Below are positions 58,440 to 64,000 of a DNA stretch of 64,000 nt, piece by piece; position 1 is the first letter of the stretch; each line of letters starts with the position of its first letter. The translations under genes and the position numbers were made by a program. The notes under the pieces were generated by a model. It searched no databases. It saw nothing but the letters and a program-made list of their open reading frames with translations, and was not told the origin of the DNA. Source of the stretch: Cryptomeria japonica (taxonomy: Eukaryota; Streptophyta; Pinopsida; Cupressales; Cupressaceae); contig NC_081408.1 of the NCBI RefSeq assembly GCF_030272615.1, positions 68,367,546 to 68,431,545 of the forward strand, read 5' to 3'.

Positions 58440-59035
58440 CCATCGGCCATTGAAATAGCTAGTTTTAGCCTATCTTGATACCCTGATGTGAATGCATAAG
58501 ACCAGAGTGGACCCATCAACTATCAAAGGGACTATTTTCTACCTACCCCGATAGCCTGATGAAGTCGCCAGTGGTTGGAGCGAGCAGAGTGAGTTCAGAG
58601 CACACCATCGACTATCAGCCCAACATGTTTTGAGATACCCTGATAACCTGATGGGAAAGCATGTAGTTTGGAGTGCACCATTAGCTATCGGTATCACATG
58701 TTTGGAGCTACACCGATAACTCGATGGGAAGGTAGAAGGTTTGGAGCACATCATCGGCCATTGGTAGAACATGTTTGGGGTTACACCAATAACCCGATAA
58801 GGAAGCATTTTGTTGGGAGCGTACCATCGGCCATCGGTAAGAGTGTTTTAATGCTTCTCTGATGACCTGATGGAAACCAATATGGAACTGTACAAAATAT
58901 AAAATGTCATTAGACATCAGAGTAAGTGTTTTGAGGCTACTCTGATGACCCGATAGAAAAGTAAGTGAGTTGTAAACTGCCATCAGACGTCGGTGTAAGT
59001 GTTTCGATGATAACCGGATGACCCGATGAAAATGA
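58440..59035 (+). repeat. Eight-unit 73-bp tandem array of hairpins in the G2 LTR (array 6)
   Basis: Unit starts (CCATCGG or variants) at 58440, 58513, 58605, 58678, 58751, 58824, 58907 and 58980. Five of the seven steps are exactly 73 bp and the others 92 and 83. Each unit has a left arm like CCATCGGCCATCGGTA, a loop with ACATGTTTGGAG, and a right arm like ACCGATAACCCGATGG that pairs with the left arm. Arms vary together between units. The array sits upstream of the LTR TATA box, that is in U3. Confidence 0.85.
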
Positions 59036-59115
59036 AAATACAGTTACAGTAGGAAACTAATTGTGTCAAGTTCAATCTCATCAATTAGGGATGCTTCAAG
59101 ACATGTCGTAGAAGC

Positions 59116-59123
59116 TATAAAAG
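59116..59123 (+). promoter_or_regulatory. TATA box of the G2 LTR
   Basis: TATAAAAG in the context GAAGCTATAAAAGACCC, about 80 bp after the last hairpin unit and about 880 bp before the gag start. Good match to plant TATA boxes. Confidence 0.6.
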
Positions 59124-59925
59124 ACCCAATGGGCATTCTGTAAGGAGGTTGGATAGGGGGAACAATGAACATCCTTTGAATAACAATTTGAAGACTGTTT
59201 TCTAGTTTCTTTCTCAGAGCTCAATTTTCATTTGAAAACTGTAAATAATGGCTTAAATCTTTAAATGCCAGTGTGATAGAGTAGATGTTACTTTTTTGTG
59301 TTTTGTAAGTTCCAATTTTGAATTCATGCCAAGCTCGGCTCTGTAAATAAGTTGTCGTTCTATTTCTTGTTTTCTATTGGTGACAAGTAGGTATAACATG
59401 GCTCTATCTTGATTCTCCATCGTGGGATGCACACGACCATTGGAGGTTGTCAAGAAGAGCCAACCATGTATAGTAGAGTTTAATGTGTAGCAGACCACAA
59501 AATGTTGTTGGTCATTTCAGTAGACTGGCCCTAGGTGAGATTGATGATAGCCCGACTAGGTATCAATGACCAAGAGGCATCACTTGCAGGGTAGACTAGA
59601 GTCTAGGCTGTTAGCCTCAGACCTGGGGGAAGATGGGATCAATAGGAAGAAAGATCCAAGCATGAGGAGGAAAACAACTTAGCAGAAGTTTTAGGTATAA
59701 TCCATGGTAGAGAAAACCCTGCAAGGTGGTTGGTGAGATCCAGTGGATTAGTGAGTGGTGGATTTACGAAAGAGAATTCACATAGAAAAGAGTATCAAAC
59801 CTTGGTAGTGAGGACCTAGAGTGGATTAGGGGAATAGTGAGAGGATCATTCCCGGGTTAGGCTAGGAAGAAATCCTTAGAGTGAGTCAAGCTGACTCAAG
59901 CAATCCAGGGTCCTCCCTATCAGAT

Positions 59926-59934
59926 TGGTATCAC
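59926..59934 (+). other. Primer binding site-like sequence of G2
   Basis: TGGTATCAC shares its first eight bases with the tRNA-iMet binding site and follows the LTR end after three bases. Confidence 0.5.
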
Positions 59935-59997
59935 AAAAAGTTAAAGACTTGGGGTAAAGAGTGTCAGACTAATCTAGTATCAAAAGAAGCAGTAAAG

Positions 59998-61000
59998 ATG
60001 GTGACCAATGCAGAATTGGCTAAGCAGGTCATTGACCAAGAAGATGAAAACCGATTGCTCAAGGAAAGGTTGGAGCAGAAACTAGGTGTGGTGGAAGTCA
60101 AGACAACACAAGTGAGTGGGAAGATAGATGAGAAGGGTAAAATGTTGGCAATAGAGGATGAAGTCCCTACCCTAGACCCTGTTATTGATCAAGAACCATT
60201 CTTGAAGGCTTTGAAGGAAATGAGTTGAAAGTCTTTGGAAGGAGTGCTACTGTTTAGCAACAAGATGGAAGCAAAAATGGTAATGGAATGGATAGAGGGT
60301 ATGGAAAACCATTTTGAGTGTGAAGGTGTGACAGAGGCCCAAAAGGTTAAAGTGGCTAAGTCAATAATGAGAGGTGTTGCATTACTTGGTGGAAGTTTAT
60401 ACAAAATGAGAGAGAAAGAGAAGGTAAGATCCCCATCTCTACTTGGAAAGGGATGGTAAGCAAAATCAGAGAGACTTATCTTCCTAAGGATTATGAAGTA
60501 CAGTTGCATAGGAAAAGACAAAACCTAAGACAAAAGGAGTTAGATGTAAGTACCTACACTGAAGAGTTCCAGAATTTGTGTCTAAGGTAAAAAGTAATGG
60601 AGGATGAAAGCATTAGAGTAGCAAGGTATCTTAATGGTCTGAGATGGAACATACAAGAGGAAATAAGTTTGTTGAGTCCAAATACTGTTCACAAATGTTA
60701 TCAATTGGCCTTGAAAGTAGAAGAAAAGAATAAGAAGAAAAATGAAAGCACCAATAGAGGCAAAGGTAGAGGCCGAGATTCAAAAGGTTATAGAGGAAGC
60801 TATAGTGGCAGAGGAAGTGAAGTAAGATCACAAGGAGAGTCAAAATTGACTAAGAAAACTAATGAATCTAGTGGAAGAGGAAATTATGGTAGAGGAAGAG
60901 GTCATAACAGAAAAAACAGAGGTAGATCTAGAAGTTCTGGTGGAGGTTCATACTTTGCAAACATGAAGTGTTACCATTGCAGTAATTTTGGTCATCCTGC
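59998..61000 (+). pseudogene. G2 gag with CCHC knuckle
   Basis: The gag core includes WIEGMENHFECEGV and, after the shift near 60387, TWKGMVSKIRETYLPKDYEV and ELDVSTYTEEFQNLCLR. A Gly/Arg-rich RNA-binding stretch (GRGNYGRGRGHNRKNRGRSR) precedes the zinc knuckle CYHCSNFGHPAYRC near 60970. Stops at 60226 and 60588. Confidence 0.85.
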
Positions 61001-62900
61001 CTATAGGTGTCCAGAGAAGGAAACCTCATCACATAAAGAGAAAAGAATTAATTATGTGCAAGAGGATTCTAGTAGTGTGAAGTCTCCTAAAGTAAACCTT
61101 GACTCAGAGAATGGTGAGAATCTGATGGTTAGAAGGGTACTAATCAGGGAACCAGTTAAGGAAGAACCAAAACAAAGGAAATCTATTTTTAGAGTAAAGT
61201 GCAAGATACTTGGTAAGGTCTATAAAGTGATCATTGACTCAGGATCAACTAACAATATCATCTTTGAAGAAGCAGTAAGTGAACTTGGGTTGAGTAGCAT
61301 GCCACATAGTCATCCTTACAAGGTCACATGGTTGAATAAAGGACAACATGTGTTAGTGAATGAACAAGTATGGGTTTAATTTGCAATTGGGAAATATTCT
61401 GATAGAATTTTATGTGATGTTCTACCCATGGATGCGTGACATTTGTTGCTAGGCAGGCCATGGCAATTTGACAGAAATTCTATCCATGATGGAGAAAAGA
61501 ACTCTTATGAATTCACAAAGGAAGGGGTGACATACAGGATTCAATCTTTGGTAGTGGATGAAGGAACCAAGACTAGTGGTCCTAATGTGTTGTTGGCTGG
61601 AGGAAAATAATTCTTGGAAGATGTCAAGAAAGGAGATGGAGAATATTATGCTCTCTTAGTGAAACCTAGTCAAGAAAAGAAGACTGAACAAGAAAGTTTA
61701 CCTAAAGAGGTTCAGTAGTTGTTAGAATAGTTCAAGGATATTGTGAGTGATGGAACACCCGCAATGCTACCTCCTCCTAGAACAGTTAGTCACCAGATAG
61801 ACTTTATTCCTAGAGCATCACTACCTAATAAGGCTGCATATAAGATGACTCTTGAACAAAACAAAGAAGTGGCAAGACAAGTACAAGAGCTTCTTGATCA
61901 AGGTCTAATCAAGAAACGTATAAGACCATGTGATGTACCAATGGTGTTAGCAGCCAAGAAAGGAGGTAAATGGAGGCTATGTACTGATTCTCAGGCAATA
62001 AATAGAGTCACCATAAGATACAGATTTCCTATCCCTAGAATTGAGGATTTAATGGATTGTCTTGGAGAAGCAAAGTATTTTACTAAGCTGGATTTAAAGA
62101 GTGGATATCACCAGATCTTGATTAAAGAAGGGGATGAATGGAAAACAGCTTTTAAGACTACTTAGGGGTTATATGAGTGGTTAGTTATGCCATTTGGGCT
62201 TACTAACAACCATAGCACCTTCATGAGGTTGATGAATGAGGTGTTGAAGGACTACATAAGTAGATTTGTAGTGGTATACCTTGATGATATCCTCATATTC
62301 AGCAAAACAGAGGAAGAGCATCTTGAACACTTGCAAATTGTATTAAGAAAACTGCATGAGGAATAGTTGGCAATCAATCTTGAAAAATGTGAATTCATGA
62401 AACAAGAACTCATTTATCTGGGTTTTTTTGTTTCCCAAGGCACTTTGGAAATGGATCCTAGCAAGGTGGAAGCAATACAGAGTTGGCCTACACCAAAAAC
62501 TGCTGCTGAGGTAAGAATTTTTCATGGACTTGCCCAATTTTATAGGAAGTTCATCTAAGGTTTTAGTGAAATTTGTGCTCCTATTCTTGATACAATTAAG
62601 GGTGGGTTGAAAACTAAGTTTAGGTGGACTAAAGAAGCCGACCAGGGGTTTGAGTTGGTCAAAAAGAGGATAGCTACCCAACCCATCCTAGTTTTACCAA
62701 GTTTTGATAAGTTGTTTACCCTAGAATGTGATGCTAGTCATATAACAATAGGAGTTGTTTTGAACCAAGAGGGAAGACCAGTAGCATTCTATAGTGAGAA
62801 ATTGAATGACGCTAAGAAGAGACACTCATCCTATGACTTAGAATTTTATGCCTTAGTGCAAACTCTTAGGAAGTGGAGGCATTATCTTTTGCCCAAATAA
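61001..62900 (+). pseudogene. G2 protease, reverse transcriptase and RNase H
   Basis: Aspartic protease motif VIIDSGSTNNIIF at about 61230. RT: WRLCTDSQAINRVTIRYRFP, YFTKLDLKSGYHQI, FKTT*GLYEW (TAG at 62163 for Gln), LVMPFGLTN and [12 protein letters not shown] with both catalytic Asp. RNase H: TLECDASHITIGVVL, PVAFYSEKL and SYDLEFYALVQ. Polymerase residues are intact but the frame is interrupted at least six times. Confidence 0.9.
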
Positions 62901-63960
62901 TTTGTAGTGTTTACAGATAACCAAGCCTTGAGTTTTATCAATTCTCAAGAAAATTTGAGCAATAGACACATCAAATGGATAGAATAGCTGTAGGCATACA
63001 CTTTCACTATCAAGCACAAAAAGGGAAAGCTGAACAAGGTATTAGATGCCTTAAGCAGAAAACTTCTCATTGTCCAAGAAGTGACTTTGCAGAGCATAGG
63101 TGTGGAGAGTATCAAGGAGCTTTACAGAGAAGATGAAGACTTTTTTGAGGTATACAAGGTATGCAGTGAGTTTAATAATCATTTTAATAGCTAGTATGCA
63201 GATTACACATTGCAGAGTGGTCTTTTGTTTAAGGGATGTTAGTTATGTGTGCCAAGAGGATCTATGAGGGAAAATCTCATACAGGAAAAACATAATGGAA
63301 GTCTTGGTGGATATTTTGGTCTGAATAAAACACTTGAGTTGGTGCAAAGATTTTATTATTGGCCAAAAAAGCATAAAGATATCAAGAAGTATGTTGAACA
63401 GTATTTTGTGTGTCAGAAAGCCAAGGGTACTAGTTCAAATGTTGGACTATACCAACCTTTACCAATTCCCAAAAGACTATGGGAGTGCATCAGCATGGAT
63501 TTTATTTTTGTCATTGTTGACCGGTTTAGTAAAATGAATCATTTTGTTCCATGTAAGACTACGCATAATGCTACTTACATTGCACATTTATTTTTCAAAG
63601 AGGTGGTAAGAATTCATGGGCTACCTCTCAGTATAGTTTCAGACAGGGATGTGAAGTTTATAGGACACTTTTGGAAAACTCTATGGACACGACTGGGAAC
63701 TAACCTTTCTTTTGGTTCTATGTACCATCCATAGACAAATGGTCAAATTGAGGTCATTAACTGAGTATTGGGTAATCTTCTGAGGTGTCTAACAAAGGAA
63801 TATGGACAGATGTGGGATCAAGTGCTACCATAGGAAAAAATTTCCTATAATGATAGTGTTAATAGAACTACAAGTAAGAGTCTTTTTGAGAGTTTTTATG
63901 GAATCCACCCATGCGGTGTTTGTGAACTTTGAGATTTGGGAAGCCTAGAAGGAAGAAGTG
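62901..63960 (+). pseudogene. G2 integrase (partial)
   Basis: The zinc finger region is HNGSLGGYFGLNKT...QYFVCQKAK, where the second His has become Tyr and the first Cys is lost. The core reads ISMDFIF directly followed by VIVDRFSKM, lacking about a dozen residues normally between them. VSDRDVKFIG and P*TNGQIE follow, with TAG at 63732 where Gln is near-invariant. It ends in AL-rich sequence beyond 63960 out of frame. Confidence 0.85.
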
Positions 63961-64000
63961 GACATGCAGAGGATTTCACTCAGTCTATGAAAGAGGTGCA

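Larger units (their letters stand above)
58260..59922 (+). repeat. 5' LTR of gypsy element G2 (start approximate)
   Basis: Contains a 73-bp hairpin array (58440-59035), a TATA box (59116-59123), a leader, and ends CTCCCTATCA at 59922. A primer binding-like TGGTATCAC follows three bases later. The left edge is uncertain because the right LTR lies outside the window. Confidence 0.6.
59998..64000 (+). mobile_element. Ty3-gypsy element G2 gag-pol, C-terminus outside window
   Basis: Gag starts at ATG 59998 (MVTNAELAKQVIDQEDENRL). After a TGA at 60226 and a one-base loss near 60387 the frame changes and stays the same to the end of pol. Stops at about 61377, 61434, 61608, 62163, 62364, 62556, 62898 and 63732 are the main damage. 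Order is gag, protease, RT, RNase H, integrase, the usual gypsy order; the C-terminus (possible chromodomain) is off the window. The element lies directly behind the LTR 58260-59922. Confidence 0.9.

Overview
The window is plant nuclear DNA made almost entirely of transposable elements in several nested layers. Supporting evidence is Ty1-copia and Ty3-gypsy polyproteins of plant type, tRNA-iMet primer binding sites, a CACTA transposase with GT-AG introns, a plant L1-like LINE and pieces of a plant clathrin heavy chain gene. No intact cellular gene, rRNA or tRNA was recognised. The density and age of the repeats suggest a very large genome; a gymnosperm is my guess, not something the sequence proves.

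Layout. 1-1174 (-): partial copy of an uncharacterised ORF family (family A). 1531-2470: hairpin-unit array. 2691-6131 (+): decayed gypsy pol with an extra RNase H ahead of the RT. 7218-10664 (-): family A copy 2. 10835-11970: array of 16 palindromes with a 228-bp near-perfect palindrome in it. 12419-12800: a different palindrome cluster. 13246-16326 (+): family A copy 3. 17036-18283 (+): 3' half of a LINE. 18555-19741 and 27504-27925 (+): family B gene split by Copia-1 (19742-27503, -). 29617-36630 (+): CACTA transposase with a 5-kb intron holding an LTR-like insert and a rearranged copia. 36638-38146 and 55616-56400 (+): exons of a clathrin heavy chain pseudogene joined directly to the CACTA transposase and split by about 17 kb of nested elements. 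Within that gap lie a copia-type LTR (39049-40168), family A copy 4 (54269 to 40313, -) and Copia-2 (42680-53685, -, target duplication AATGG). Copia-2 itself carries a 4.3-kb insertion (49121-53404) in one LTR. 57098-58171 (+): a decayed gene of an uncharacterised family. 58260-64000 (+): 5' LTR and gag-pol of a second gypsy element running off the window.

Two themes stand out. First, four family A copies and one relative, each about 1000-1150 codons, recur here. Three of them (copies 1, 2 and 4) have an array of short imperfect palindromes on the 5' side, and copy 3 has a weaker cluster there. The palindrome sequence differs from copy to copy; a 73-bp array of the same design sits in the U3 of the second gypsy LTR. 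Second, decay in most elements is by in-frame nonsense more than by indels, mostly at expected Gln (CAG/CAA) or Trp (TGG) codons, plus Asp-to-Asn changes at catalytic sites. This is the signature expected from deamination of methylated cytosines. Nothing here looks translatable at full length; the interest is in the repeat architecture, the captured clathrin exons and the insertion history.
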